A DNA stretch of 64,000 nucleotides from Ezakiella massiliensis (GCF_900120165.1 NZ_LT635475.1:248001-312000); one strand, 5' to 3'. Positions 37,514 to 46,177 are shown, counted from the first letter of the stretch. The notes: generated by a model not told the origin, from the sequence alone. Made by a program: numbers and translations.

Positions 37514-38557
37514 TTATTTTAAATAAATCCTCTTATCAGATTTTGGTATGACTTCACCAATTACTGAACCCTTGTATGGTGAATCATTTAAAACCTTCAA
37601 AATCTCTTTAACATTTTTTTCTTCCGTTGCAATTAAAAGACCACCACTTGTCTCAGGATCAAAAACCAAATCATCAGTTGTATCTGTGTATAAAGATTCA
37701 TAGCGATTTGAAAAATATTTCTTATTATCGTAAGCTCCCTTAGGAACCAGTCCCATGCTTGCAAAGGTTCTGGCAGAAGTCATAACATTTAAATCATCAG
37801 CGTAAAGGTTGCAGGATAAATCTGCTCCCTCCATCATTTCTATTAAGTGACCACCAATACCAAAACCTGTTATATCAGTAAGAGCATTTGCTCCTCCGCC
37901 TTTTCTTATAGCATTTAATCCAAATTCATTTAAGGTGCTCATGGACTTTACTGCTTCTTCAATATCTGACTCGCTAGCAATTCCACCCTTGATGGCCGTA
38001 TTGATAATACCAGCACCAATTGGTTTAGTCATAATTAATATATCACCAACTTTTGCACCGCTATTAGTAATTAAGTCTTCTTTTTTACAAAAACCATTAA
38101 CACTAAGTCCATATTTTGGCTCATCATCTTGAACCGTATGTCCACCAACAACCAAGCAGTTAGCTTCCATAATCTTGTCATAACCACCATGTAAAATTTC
38201 TGCTAAAATTTCTGGGTCTAAACAAGATGGAAAACAAACTATATTCATAGCCATCTTAGGATATCCACCCATCGCATAGACGTCACTTAAAGAGTTTGCT
38301 GCAGCAATTTGACCAAACAAATATGGGTCATCAACTATTGGTGTGAAAAAATCAAGCGTCGTGATTAAATATTCCCCGTTTTGTAAATCATATACGGCAG
38401 CATCATCCGATGTTTCAATGCCAACGACAAGTCTATTGTCATTAATCATGTTTTTATTTATACCGCTCAAAACCTGAGCGAGAATGTCTGGTCCGACCTT
38501 AGCAGCTCATCCGCTAGTCTTAGCATATGAAGTTAGTTTTACATCAAATTTACTCAT
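37514..38557 (-). CDS. selD: Selenide, water dikinase SelD, itself a selenoprotein (Sec17)
   Basis: SelD makes selenophosphate from selenide and ATP. The reading frame runs from the ATG at 38555-38557, preceded by GGAGG, through an in-frame TGA at 38507-38509 to the stop at 37514, giving 347 residues with selenocysteine at 17. The N-terminus reads KLTSYAKTSGUAAKVGP, aligning the U with the catalytic Cys17 of E. coli SelD. Upstream of any other start there is no ribosome site, so a shorter protein from the TTG at 38470 is unlikely and would lack the active site. Downstream are the glycine-rich and metal-binding segments (VGIETSDDAAVYDL, VGGHTVQDDEPKYGL). It overlaps comEA by 8 bases and is followed by selA. 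Confidence 0.95.
38475..38509 (-). promoter_or_regulatory. Predicted SECIS element in selD
   Basis: Right after, and including, the TGA codon, TGAGC (38505-38509) can pair with GCTCA (38475-38479). Inside, GTC and GAC can pair around a GGACCA loop. The size and position suit a bacterial SECIS. No folding energy was computed, and the apical pairing is short. Confidence 0.6.
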
Positions 38558-39125
38558 AAATATTTCCTCCTATTGAAATCATACCTTTAAAAGACTCTAG
38601 TTTTTTCTTTCCTATACCCGGAACCTTTAAAAGGTCATTAAAATCTTTAAATTCATTCTCTTCCCTATATTTAATAATTGAATCAGCAGTTTTTTCGCCA
38701 ACTGACGGAAGTTTCATAAGCTCTTCTTTGGACCCAGTATTTAAGTCAACAATAACTTCACTATCCGATGAGCTTGACGAAAGGCTTTTTATATTTACCT
38801 TGTCATCCTTATTTGGAATGTAAACTTTACTTCCATCTCTTAATTTTTCAGCTAAATTCACTGCCTCTTGATTGGCATCAACAGTAAATCCTCCTGCTTC
38901 ATTGACAAGATCTATTACTCTTGAACCAGACTCCATTTCATAAACACCACTCCTTAAAACTTCTCCGGTAATATGGACAAAAATTTTAGAGTTTTCATTA
39001 TCGGATACAGAATCTACAGATTTGTTATCATTTAAATTAAGTTTTAAATCATATTCGCTTAGGTCTTCTTGATTAGAACAAGAAATAAAAAGAAAACATA
39101 ATAATAAAATAAATAACCTCTTCAT
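38550..39125 (-). CDS. comEA: ComEA-like DNA-binding lipoprotein
   Basis: ComEA binds incoming DNA during natural transformation. The 191-residue protein has a lipoprotein signal (LFILLLCFLFISC), an SLBB domain at about 48-105 (FVHITGEVLRSGVYEMESG) and a C-terminal helix-hairpin-helix region with DLNTGSKEELMKLPSVGEKTA and LLKVPGIGKKKLESFKG. The usual membrane helix is replaced by a lipobox Cys, which would anchor the protein by lipid. It is the first gene of the sel operon. ComEC is not in the window. Confidence 0.88.
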   Translation of the reverse strand: MKRLFILLLCFLFISCSNQEDLSEYDLKLNLNDNKSVDSVSDNENSKIFVHITGEVLRSGVYEMESGSRVIDLVNEAGGFTVDANQEAVNLAEKLRDGSKVYIPNKDDKVNIKSLSSSSSDSEVIVDLNTGSKEELMKLPSVGEKTADSIIKYREENEFKDFNDLLKVPGIGKKKLESFKGMISIGGNIYE

Positions 39126-39144
39126 CCGCTATCCTCCTTGTTTT

Positions 39145-39173
39145 ATAATAGCATAATTATGAATAAATTGCAA
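39145..39173 (-). promoter_or_regulatory. Predicted promoter of the comEA-selDAB operon
   Basis: TTGCAA (39168-39173) and TATTAT (39145-39150) with 17 bases between, on the minus strand, then an AAGGAGG site before the comEA ATG. This is the only obvious promoter for the comEA-sel-regulator-GDPD operon. Confidence 0.6.
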
Positions 39174-39312
39174 TAAATTTTCGATTTATATTCGACTATA
39201 TAATTCATAAAAATGATATCTTTATCGTTTCAAAATTATTTTTTAATATTTAAATTAATAAATAATTTTTTTATTTTAAAAGATTTTATTGTTAATTTGC
39301 AAAAAATATTTA

Positions 39313-39341
39313 TTGACTTACAATAAATATAGGCGTATAAT
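39313..39341 (+). promoter_or_regulatory. Predicted promoter of the DUF2975/HTH pair
   Basis: TTGACT (39313-39318) and TATAAT (39336-39341) are separated by 17 bases, close to the sigma-A consensus. A perfect AAGGAGG follows at 39352-39358. The stretch from 39174 to 39312 between the two divergent promoters is very AT-rich and shows nothing else I can name. Confidence 0.8.
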
Positions 39342-39363
39342 TATATAAAACAAGGAGGTTATT

Positions 39364-39843
39364 ATGGAAATAAGAAAACTGTCTAAACTTTTAAAAATTA
39401 TATTAACGGGCTTGTTCATATTAAGCATTCTCCTCTATGCTTTTGTCATACCATTGATTGGTAAAACAATTGCAGAGGCAAACCTTGAATTTTCTAGCTG
39501 GTACCTACCCTGGCTTATATTTCTAAGTCTTACCGGTGTACCTGTGTTTATGGCATTATTTTATTCAGCAAAAATATCAAAAAATATTTCTAATGACTTA
39601 GCTTTTACTGAAGAGAATTCGAAATATTTAAAGCATATTTCAAAGCTAGCCCTAATAGATTCAATATTCTTTTTTCTAGGAAATATTGCCATGCTTTTAC
39701 TCAATATGAATCATCCATCTGTCCTTATACTATCTTTTTGGGTGTCTTTTCTTGGGCTAAGCCTATATGTAATATTTTTACTTCTATCATATTTTATAGG
39801 TAAAGCTGCTATACTAAAAGATGAAAACGATCTGACTATTTAA
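39364..39843 (+). CDS. DUF2975 family membrane protein
   Basis: A 159-residue membrane protein with four hydrophobic helices and no obvious catalytic residues. The topology and the adjacent small HTH gene match the DUF2975/YozG pair found in Bacilli and Clostridia. Function is unknown; such pairs are thought to act as a membrane-linked regulator unit. It has a strong promoter and ribosome site, and is one of few plus-strand genes here. Confidence 0.85.
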   Translation: MEIRKLSKLLKIILTGLFILSILLYAFVIPLIGKTIAEANLEFSSWYLPWLIFLSLTGVPVFMALFYSAKISKNISNDLAFTEENSKYLKHISKLALIDSIFFFLGNIAMLLLNMNHPSVLILSFWVSFLGLSLYVIFLLLSYFIGKAAILKDENDLTI

Positions 39844-39852
39844 GGAGGACTT

Positions 39853-40071
39853 ATGGAAGGAGAAATCATTTTCAATATCGATGTTATGTTGGCAAAAAGA
39901 AAAATGTCTGTAACTGAATTATCAAATAAAATTGGAATTACAATGTCAAATGTTTCAATACTAAAAAATGGAAAGGCTAAGGCAGTAAAGGTCTCAACTC
40001 TTGCTAAATTATGCGAGGCTCTAGACTGTCAACCAGGTGATTTATTGGTATATAAAAAAAATAACGAATAA
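39853..40071 (+). CDS. Small Cro/CI-type HTH regulator (YozG-like)
   Basis: A 72-residue helix-turn-helix protein of the YozG/HTH_26 type. The motif is SVTELSNKIGITMSNVSILKNGKAKAVKVSTLAKLCEALDCQPGDLL. It lies 9 bases after the DUF2975 gene with a clear AAGGAGG site, and probably controls its own operon. A strong terminator follows. Confidence 0.92.
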   Translation: MEGEIIFNIDVMLAKRKMSVTELSNKIGITMSNVSILKNGKAKAVKVSTLAKLCEALDCQPGDLLVYKKNNE

Positions 40072-40075
40072 ATTT

Positions 40076-40114
40076 AATGGCTAGAATAACTCTAGCCATT
40101 TTATTTTTCTTTTA
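40076..40114 (+). terminator. Terminator of the DUF2975/HTH unit
   Basis: A 10-bp perfect stem AATGGCTAGA/TCTAGCCATT with a 5-base loop and a T-rich tail, right after the HTH stop codon. Confidence 0.92.
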
Positions 40115-40185
40115 AATATCCAGTACATACAATATATAAAAGCCATATTTTAAAAAATGCTTTGTGAAGTTATATTTTAAATCTG

Positions 40186-40217
40186 CAAACAAAAAAGGAA
40201 GTGCTTGAAACACTTCC
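40186..40217 (-). terminator. Terminator of tmRNA
   Basis: On the minus strand GGAAGTG/CACTTCC with loop TTTCAAG is followed by TTTTTTG, ten bases downstream of the mature tmRNA 3' end. Confidence 0.9.
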
Positions 40218-40226
40218 ATATCTTTC

Positions 40227-40586
40227 TGGTGGAGATGATGGGAGTCGAACCCATGTCCGAAAACCCCTTCTAAAGAACTTCTCCGAGTGCAGAGAATTTT
40301 AAAAGTTCTTTTCTCAATATAAATCCACAAAATATTTAAGAATATAGCTTTTATAATAAATTAATATGCCAAAAGCAATGCATATTAATTCAACTCGTCA
40401 TAATTAAGATCTCAAAACTCGTACGAGAGATAGAGAGTGAGATTCGCCGCAATTAAACTAAGCAGCTAGTGCAAAACTTCTATTGTTGTCTGCATTTAAA
40501 TTTAGGTGCTCTTTTTTAACGTAGTTTCGCGAACTACGACTCGCTTTTCCTTAGAACAAGATCCCCGTCGAAGCCAAGTCATCCCC
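40227..40586 (-). ncRNA. ssrA: Transfer-messenger RNA (tmRNA)
   Basis: tmRNA rescues stalled ribosomes and tags the unfinished peptide for degradation. The 5' end GGGGATGACTTGGCTTCGACGG and the 3' end GACTCCCATCATCTCCACCA form the tRNA-like part, and a 7-bp acceptor stem with one G-U pair joins them; CCA is encoded. The tag region near 40452-40494 encodes NADNNRSFALAA followed by TAG. The usual pseudoknot segments surround it but were not folded. The length of 360 bases is typical. It is 14 bases downstream of the coiled-coil gene, so its promoter is probably inside that gene or it is processed from a longer message. Confidence 0.97.
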
Positions 40587-40615
40587 AAATAAAACAGAAA
40601 TTATTCTTCTGTTTT
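40587..40615 (-). terminator. Weak hairpin before tmRNA
   Basis: On the minus strand AAAACAGAA/TTCTGTTTT with a 7-base loop and a TTATTT tail begins inside the last codons of the coiled-coil gene and ends at the tmRNA 5' end. It may be a weak terminator or a processing site. Confidence 0.4.
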
Positions 40616-41068
40616 AATGCTGTTACTCATTTGAGCTAGTTGACGTCTGTTGTCATTTAAAGTTTCTATAACTTTTTTTAACTCTTCTTGAGTTTCTAAT
40701 AACAACTTATCTGAGTAATTTATACTACCAAGAGTCATTTGTTTTGACTTATCTTTTGTTTCGGTCATTAATTTTTGTGCTTGGCTCTTTGCTTCAACCA
40801 TAACACTATCTTCACTTAAGAGTTTGCTCAATTCAACCTTAGCATCATTGATAACCTTTTCGCCATCAAGTCTTGCTTCATTTAAAATTCTTTCTCTTTC
40901 TTCTTTGATCCATGTTGCTTGCTTTATTTCATCAGGCAATTTTAACCTAAGTTCACTAATTAGTTCTAAAATTTCTTCCTTGTCAACAGCAACTTTATTG
41001 CTTAAAAATGCTGTTTTTGCACCTTCAACCACATCTTCAATTTCGTTGATAATTTCAATAACGTCCAT
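40601..41068 (-). CDS. Coiled-coil protein of unknown function next to coaD
   Basis: This 155-residue protein is predicted to be mostly helical, with long coiled-coil stretches (KEERERILNEARLDGEKVINDAKVELSKLL and the C-terminal half). No membrane segment or signal is visible. It resembles the small ATP synthase-B-like or DivIVA-like helical proteins that follow coaD in some Clostridia, which is not a confident match. It starts one base after coaD and ends 14 bases before tmRNA. Confidence 0.75.
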   Translation of the reverse strand: MDVIEIINEIEDVVEGAKTAFLSNKVAVDKEEILELISELRLKLPDEIKQATWIKEERERILNEARLDGEKVINDAKVELSKLLSEDSVMVEAKSQAQKLMTETKDKSKQMTLGSINYSDKLLLETQEELKKVIETLNDNRRQLAQMSNSIKTEE

Positions 41069-41069
41069 T

Positions 41070-41552
41070 TTATACCTCCTTCGAGAATTTTTCTTTGAGT
41101 TTTATATTTACATTGACTGGCACAAAATCTTGAAGATTGCCATCAAAATGTGCAATTTCTTTAACAAGACTTGAGCTTAAATAAGAATACTTACTATTAG
41201 ATACTAAAAATATAGTCTCTATTCCATCATATAATTTTTTATTAGCTAGAGCCATCTGGAGTTCATATTCATAATCGCTCACAGCCCTTAAACCCCTAAT
41301 AATAACGTCCGCTTTAACTTCTTTTGCATAGTTAATTAAGAGTCCATCAAATGGCTCAACAATAATATTATCATATTCTTTTATATTTTCTTTGATCATT
41401 TCGATTCTTTCTTCTGAGCTAAAAAGCGATTTTTTTGATACATTATTCAAAACAGCTACTCTTAGCTCATCAAAAAGCTTTGCACCCCTAAAAATAATAT
41501 CGAGGTGACCATTTGTAATTGGATCAAAGCTACCTGGATAAACTGCTCTCAT
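41070..41552 (-). CDS. coaD: Phosphopantetheine adenylyltransferase
   Basis: CoaD transfers AMP to 4'-phosphopantetheine in coenzyme A synthesis. The 160 residues include GSFDPITNGHLDII, with the catalytic His, and the signature IIRGLRAVSDYEYELQMA, plus a C-terminal SSSLVKEIAHFDGNL. It overlaps rsmD by 23 bases, the usual rsmD-coaD arrangement. CoaBC, which makes its substrate, is encoded at 57.3-58.5 kb. Confidence 0.97.
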   Translation of the reverse strand: MRAVYPGSFDPITNGHLDIIFRGAKLFDELRVAVLNNVSKKSLFSSEERIEMIKENIKEYDNIIVEPFDGLLINYAKEVKADVIIRGLRAVSDYEYELQMALANKKLYDGIETIFLVSNSKYSYLSSSLVKEIAHFDGNLQDFVPVNVNIKLKEKFSKEV

Positions 41553-42090
41553 TATTTACCTCTAGAATTATTACCTTTCGTTTTCCATATTTACGAGACT
41601 TAATCAATTGGTAACCTTCAAAAGATTCGTTTAAATCATCTACCGTTTCTATAATAATTTTAGTATTATTATCTATTATATCAGATTTATTTAAAAATTC
41701 CAATACATCATTTAATAATTCTTTATCATCGTATGGTGGATCAATATAAATATAATAAAAAGCATGGCCAGTATAAGACTTTATAAATCTTAGTGCATCT
41801 AATTTATAAACTTTTTGATTGATTATTTTTAGCTTTTCTAGATTCGCATTTATGGACTCTATAGCCTTAAAATTTTTATCAACAAATACTGCCTCTGATG
41901 CACCCCTACTTAAAAATTCAATTCCAATTTGTCCACTGCCAGCAAATATATCTAATACACTTGATTGATTTTTTATAGGTCCAATCAGATTAAAAATATT
42001 TTCTTTTAGCATATCATCCGTCGGCCTTGTCGTTAGACCTTTTGGTGCACTTAGTTTTGCTCCTCTATGTTTTCCACTTATTACCCTCAC
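41530..42090 (-). CDS. rsmD: 16S rRNA (guanine966-N2)-methyltransferase
   Basis: RsmD methylates G966 of 16S rRNA. The 186 residues begin MRVISGKHRGAKLSAPKGLTTRPTDDMLKE. SAM binding is by VLDIFAGSGQIGIEFLSRGA, and the catalytic DPPY motif is in IYIDPPYDD. The start shares a base with the end of recG and the end overlaps coaD. Confidence 0.96.
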   Translation of the reverse strand: MRVISGKHRGAKLSAPKGLTTRPTDDMLKENIFNLIGPIKNQSSVLDIFAGSGQIGIEFLSRGASEAVFVDKNFKAIESINANLEKLKIINQKVYKLDALRFIKSYTGHAFYYIYIDPPYDDKELLNDVLEFLNKSDIIDNNTKIIIETVDDLNESFEGYQLIKSRKYGKRKVIILEVNNESSLSR

Positions 42091-44105
42091 TAGCTAATCT
42101 CCTGGGCATAATCGCCAATAAATTCTTTGTTATTTACTAATATTTGTTTCCATTCAGTATCATCTTTTGACATTGCATATTTTTCATAATCTCTCTTCGC
42201 AATTAATATAAGATCCATGTCTCTTTCAAAGTCCAAGAACTTTAATTTTTGTCTGCCGTGTTGCCTTAAACCTAAAAATTCTCCTGGTCCTCTTAGTCGT
42301 AAATCTTCTTTTGCAATTTCAAAACCATCATCAGTCCTCTCCATAGTTTTAATTCTTGCATAGGACTCCTCAGATTTAGAAGTGTTGATTAATAGACAAT
42401 ATGACTTATGCTCGCCTCTGCCAACTCTTCCCCTCAATTGATGGAGTTGTGACAAGCCAAATCTTTCAGCATTCATAATTACCATACAAGTTGCGTTTGG
42501 CACATCAATTCCTACCTCGATTACAGTTGTGGATACCAAAATATTTATCTTTCCCTGATAAAATTCAGACATGATATCATCTTTTTCGTCAGTTTTTGTC
42601 CTGCCTGTAACAAGGTCTACTCTATAATTTGAAAAAATGTCTTTAAGATCAGCGTGTAAATCTTCTGCTGATTTTAAATTTGTTTTTTCGCTTTCTTCTA
42701 TAAGAGGACATACAAAATATACCTGTCTGCCTTTTTTTATTTCATTTAATACAAATTCGTATACAGAAGATATTTGACTTTCATTTAAAGCATATGTTTC
42801 TATTTTTTGCCTACCCTCGGGCATAGTACGTATTTCGCTAATCTCCATCTCGCCATACAAAATAAGAGCAAGACTTCTAGGAATAGGGGTAGCGCTCATT
42901 AATAGTAAATTTATCCCTGCAGTTTTCTCAGCCAATATTCTTCTTTGCATAACTCCAAAACGGTGTTGTTCGTCAATGGCAACAAATCCAATATTTTTAA
43001 ATTTCACATCATCACTCAGTAGAGAATGTGTCCCAACAATAACATCAATATTTCCCGCTTCAAGTTCTGATAATATTTCTTCTCTCTCTGACTTCTTTAT
43101 CTTTGATGTTAGAAGGACTACATTAAAACCAAATCTTTCAGTTAAAGATTTTAATTTTACATAATTTTGCTCGGCAAGAATTGCTGTTGGCGCCATAAAT
43201 GCAGCCTGATAACCAGAGGCTACAGCCTTTACAATTGCATATTGAGCAACAACAGTTTTGCCGCTACCAACATCACCTTGAAGTAATCTTGACATTTTAA
43301 TGTCTGATTCTAAATCCTCTTTAATTTCTACAAGGCTAGATTTTTGGCCGTCTGTAAGTTTAAATGGTAAAAATCTTAAAAAGTCTCTCTCCTCTTCAGT
43401 GTCTTTTAAAGAAACACCAGAATTATTTTTAAATAATTTATTCCCATCTGAAGTTGAGACTAAAATTGAAAAAGCTTCTACATAAGCCATCAATGACATA
43501 GCCTTGTTGGCTTCATCCATCGATTCTGGAAAATGAATCATTCTAAGTAGTGTTTTCATTGGCGGAATGTTGTGAGCATCCCTTAATGATTTAGGAGCAA
43601 GCTCAAACTCTTGCCACTGATCTAAAGCCTGCGAAATATATGATCTTAAAACTTTGTTGGTTAAATCTTTGGTAAGCGGATAAACTGGTACTATAGATCC
43701 GATGTTCTCATCAATTTTTGAAGAAAAAATTGGAGAATTCATCGTAATCTCTGATTTAAAAGTTTTTATCCTTCCAAATAGATAATACCATTCTCCAATT
43801 TTAAAATTATTTTTGGCCCAATACTGGTTAAAAAAGGAAATATTAATAACTTGATAACCGTCACTTGCAACAAAATTTACAATAGTCATTTTATTGTTGA
43901 TACGTTTAATTGGCTCTCTACGTGTTATTTTTACATGAATCAAAGCATCCTCGCCGTCTCTTACTTGATCCAAATTAAGTACAGTTTTTCTATCCTCATA
44001 ATAATTAGGAGCATAAAAGACAAGGTCATTTAAGTTATTAATATTCAATTTTTCAAGTAACTTAATACGTTTAGGCCCAAGTCCCTTTATGCTCCCAAAG
44101 CTCAT
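42090..44105 (-). CDS. recG: ATP-dependent DNA helicase RecG
   Basis: RecG remodels branched DNA at stalled forks. The N-terminal wedge (OB) domain is at about 50-150. The helicase core has LLQGDVGSGKTVVAQ, DEQHRFGVMQR, LLMSATPIPRSLA, and VSTTVIEVGIDVPNAT and QLRGRVGRGEHKSY in the second lobe. The 671-residue length is normal. It sits between the FakA-like gene and rsmD, each touching by a base. Confidence 0.97.
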   Translation of the reverse strand: MSFGSIKGLGPKRIKLLEKLNINNLNDLVFYAPNYYEDRKTVLNLDQVRDGEDALIHVKITRREPIKRINNKMTIVNFVASDGYQVINISFFNQYWAKNNFKIGEWYYLFGRIKTFKSEITMNSPIFSSKIDENIGSIVPVYPLTKDLTNKVLRSYISQALDQWQEFELAPKSLRDAHNIPPMKTLLRMIHFPESMDEANKAMSLMAYVEAFSILVSTSDGNKLFKNNSGVSLKDTEEERDFLRFLPFKLTDGQKSSLVEIKEDLESDIKMSRLLQGDVGSGKTVVAQYAIVKAVASGYQAAFMAPTAILAEQNYVKLKSLTERFGFNVVLLTSKIKKSEREEILSELEAGNIDVIVGTHSLLSDDVKFKNIGFVAIDEQHRFGVMQRRILAEKTAGINLLLMSATPIPRSLALILYGEMEISEIRTMPEGRQKIETYALNESQISSVYEFVLNEIKKGRQVYFVCPLIEESEKTNLKSAEDLHADLKDIFSNYRVDLVTGRTKTDEKDDIMSEFYQGKINILVSTTVIEVGIDVPNATCMVIMNAERFGLSQLHQLRGRVGRGEHKSYCLLINTSKSEESYARIKTMERTDDGFEIAKEDLRLRGPGEFLGLRQHGRQKLKFLDFERDMDLILIAKRDYEKYAMSKDDTEWKQILVNNKEFIGDYAQEIS

Positions 44106-45733
44106 TATTCAATACTCAACAAATAATAATATACAGGTTGGTCTCCCCTTGCAGATTCAATATCTATATCAGGATAAGCTTCTGAAAGGTTCGCAACATC
44201 CTCTTCTAAAGTCGCATCATCAATTTCATCTCCCGCAAATAAAGTTACTATAGATGTATCTTCATCAACAGCTGATTCGATTGCTGCCTTTAAAACGTCA
44301 TATCTATCGCTATCACTAGCCACAATATCCTTTTCTATTATAGCCATGTAGTCGCCTTTTTTAATTTCCCTTCCATCAATAACTGTATCTCTTACAGCAT
44401 AAGTTATTGCACCACTTTTAACTTCTTCCAATGATTTGGTCATAGTTTCAGTTATTGTATTCAAATCTAAACTATCATCGTAATTGATGAGAGCTTGTAT
44501 ACCCTGTGGGATTGTCCTTGTAGGAATTACAATTATATTCTTATCAGAAACATCGCAAACATTTTCTGCAGTTAAAATTATATTGGAATTATTTGGCAAT
44601 ATAAAAATATTATCTGCATTGATACTATCAACAGCCTTGATAAAATCCTCAACACTTGGATTCATTGTTTGTCCACCCAATACAACCTTATCTGCACCAA
44701 GGTCTAAAAATAAATTTTTAATACCTTCACCTGCAGCAACAGCTATAAAAGCATTCTCCTTATGTTCTAAGTCTCCAGGATTGATCATTTCTTCTTTAAT
44801 ATGGTCATCATGTCTAGCCCTTACTTCAGCATTTTGAAGCCTCATATTATCAGCTTTAACACCTGTGATATATCCATATTCAAGTCCAATTTCAAAAGCC
44901 TTGCCGGGGTGATTTGTATGAACGTGAATTTTAATAATATCATCATTCTTTACGCAAACTAATGAATCACCAAAATCCAGAAGTCTCGATTTTAATAAAT
45001 CAAGATCATCAAAGTCTGTATGAATCATAAACTCAGTACAATAACCATATTTAATGCTTTCATCAAATTCTAAATTAATTGTAGGCTCAATAACTGGAGC
45101 AGCTATTTCATAATCAATCTCTTTTCCAATAAAACCAAAATAGAAACCTTCCAGTATAACCATTAAACCCTTACCACCTGAGTCAACAACACCAGCTTCT
45201 TTTAAAACTGGAAGCAAATTAGGTGTATTATCTAATGATTTTTGTCCTACATCAAGGCACGCTTTAAAAAATTCAACTGTATCATCAAATTTTCTATGAG
45301 ATTTTTCAGCGTATTCAGCTATCTCCCTAATTACAGTTAAAATTGTTCCTTCTGTTGGTTTCATAACAGCCTTATACGCTACTTCTCTTGCACTTGTTAA
45401 TGCATGACTCATTGTACTAACATCGATATCTTCTTTATCAGCTATACCTTGAGAGAGTCCACGTAAAATTTGAGATAAAATTACACCTGAGTTTCCTCTT
45501 GCTCCCATCAGAGCTCCCTTGCTCAATGCTTTTGCAATATTTCCACAGCTATCACTATCTTCTGAGAGTGCATGCTCACTTGCAGATTTAATAGTCAAAA
45601 ACATATTGATACCAGTATCTCCATCTGGCACAGGAAAAACATTAAGAGCGTTAACCAAGTCCTTATTTACATCAAGATTAGCAACAGCATTCTTAATGCC
45701 ATTTTTAAACATATTTGCATCTATATACTTCAT
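44105..45733 (-). CDS. DAK2 domain fatty acid kinase-like protein (FakA/YloV)
   Basis: Proteins of this group bind ATP and phosphorylate fatty acids carried by a FakB partner. The N-terminal DAK2 domain has NVFPVPDGDTGINMF, the Asp-rich metal-ATP site, and GALMGARGNSGVILSQILRG. The C-terminal half resembles the DegV-like FakA C-domain (FILPNNSNIILTAENVCDV, IPQGIQALINYD). The 542-residue length is typical. It follows an Asp23 gene, the order seen in many Firmicutes. No fakB is in the window, so the lipid link is by family only. Confidence 0.9.
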   Translation of the reverse strand: MKYIDANMFKNGIKNAVANLDVNKDLVNALNVFPVPDGDTGINMFLTIKSASEHALSEDSDSCGNIAKALSKGALMGARGNSGVILSQILRGLSQGIADKEDIDVSTMSHALTSAREVAYKAVMKPTEGTILTVIREIAEYAEKSHRKFDDTVEFFKACLDVGQKSLDNTPNLLPVLKEAGVVDSGGKGLMVILEGFYFGFIGKEIDYEIAAPVIEPTINLEFDESIKYGYCTEFMIHTDFDDLDLLKSRLLDFGDSLVCVKNDDIIKIHVHTNHPGKAFEIGLEYGYITGVKADNMRLQNAEVRARHDDHIKEEMINPGDLEHKENAFIAVAAGEGIKNLFLDLGADKVVLGGQTMNPSVEDFIKAVDSINADNIFILPNNSNIILTAENVCDVSDKNIIVIPTRTIPQGIQALINYDDSLDLNTITETMTKSLEEVKSGAITYAVRDTVIDGREIKKGDYMAIIEKDIVASDSDRYDVLKAAIESAVDEDTSIVTLFAGDEIDDATLEEDVANLSEAYPDIDIESARGDQPVYYYLLSIE

Positions 45734-45741
45734 AATACCTC

Positions 45742-46098
45742 CTATTTGTTCGTTCTTATTCCTTGAACAAATAAGTTTACATCCCTAACTTCTAAACCAG
45801 TTTGCTTTTCAACATTAAATCTTACCTTTTCAATAAGATTTTCAGATACAACTGCGATATTTATCCCATATTGTATAATAATATGAATATCTATATTAAC
45901 AAATGTTTCTTCTGATGTAACTTTAATGCCCTTAGAAAGATTCTTAAAACTCAAAAGTTCAAAAATTCCATCTGTCGCATTTTTAGCAGCCATTCCAACA
46001 ACTCCATATGTCTCCATTGCAGAAATACCTGCAATTATAGCAACTGCATTGTCAGATATAGTAATTTTTCCATAATCGGTAATTATTTTAGCACTCAT
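45742..46098 (-). CDS. Asp23/Gls24 family protein (YloU-like)
   Basis: The 118 residues have the Asp23 core DYGKITISDNAVAIIAGISAMETYGVVGM and VTSEETFVNIDIHIIIQYGINIAVV. Position just before the FakA-like gene, facing rpmB, matches B. subtilis YloU. It is the second Asp23 protein in this window. Confidence 0.92.
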   Translation of the reverse strand: MSAKIITDYGKITISDNAVAIIAGISAMETYGVVGMAAKNATDGIFELLSFKNLSKGIKVTSEETFVNIDIHIIIQYGINIAVVSENLIEKVRFNVEKQTGLEVRDVNLFVQGIRTNK

Positions 46099-46131
46099 AA
46101 TAGACTCCTTTATATGATATTCTTCCCCTCT

Positions 46132-46160
46132 ATTTTATAATATTTTAATATATTATTCAA
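46132..46160 (-). promoter_or_regulatory. Predicted promoter of the asp23-fakA-recG operon
   Basis: TTGAAT (46155-46160) and TAAAAT (46132-46137) with a 17-base spacer on the minus strand, followed by AAAGGAG before the ATG. Confidence 0.65.
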
Positions 46161-46177
46161 GTTATTAAAAATATAGC

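Noticed and set aside
37514..38470. A shorter SelD that begins at the TTG at 38470
   Set aside because: It would lack the nucleophile region and ribosome site; the frame extends upstream through TGA to a good ATG, and selA/selB are present to decode it.
40112..40330. A 72-codon minus-strand frame near 40.2 kb
   Set aside because: It lies across the tmRNA 3' part and its terminator; the tRNA-like ends and tag prove an RNA gene.
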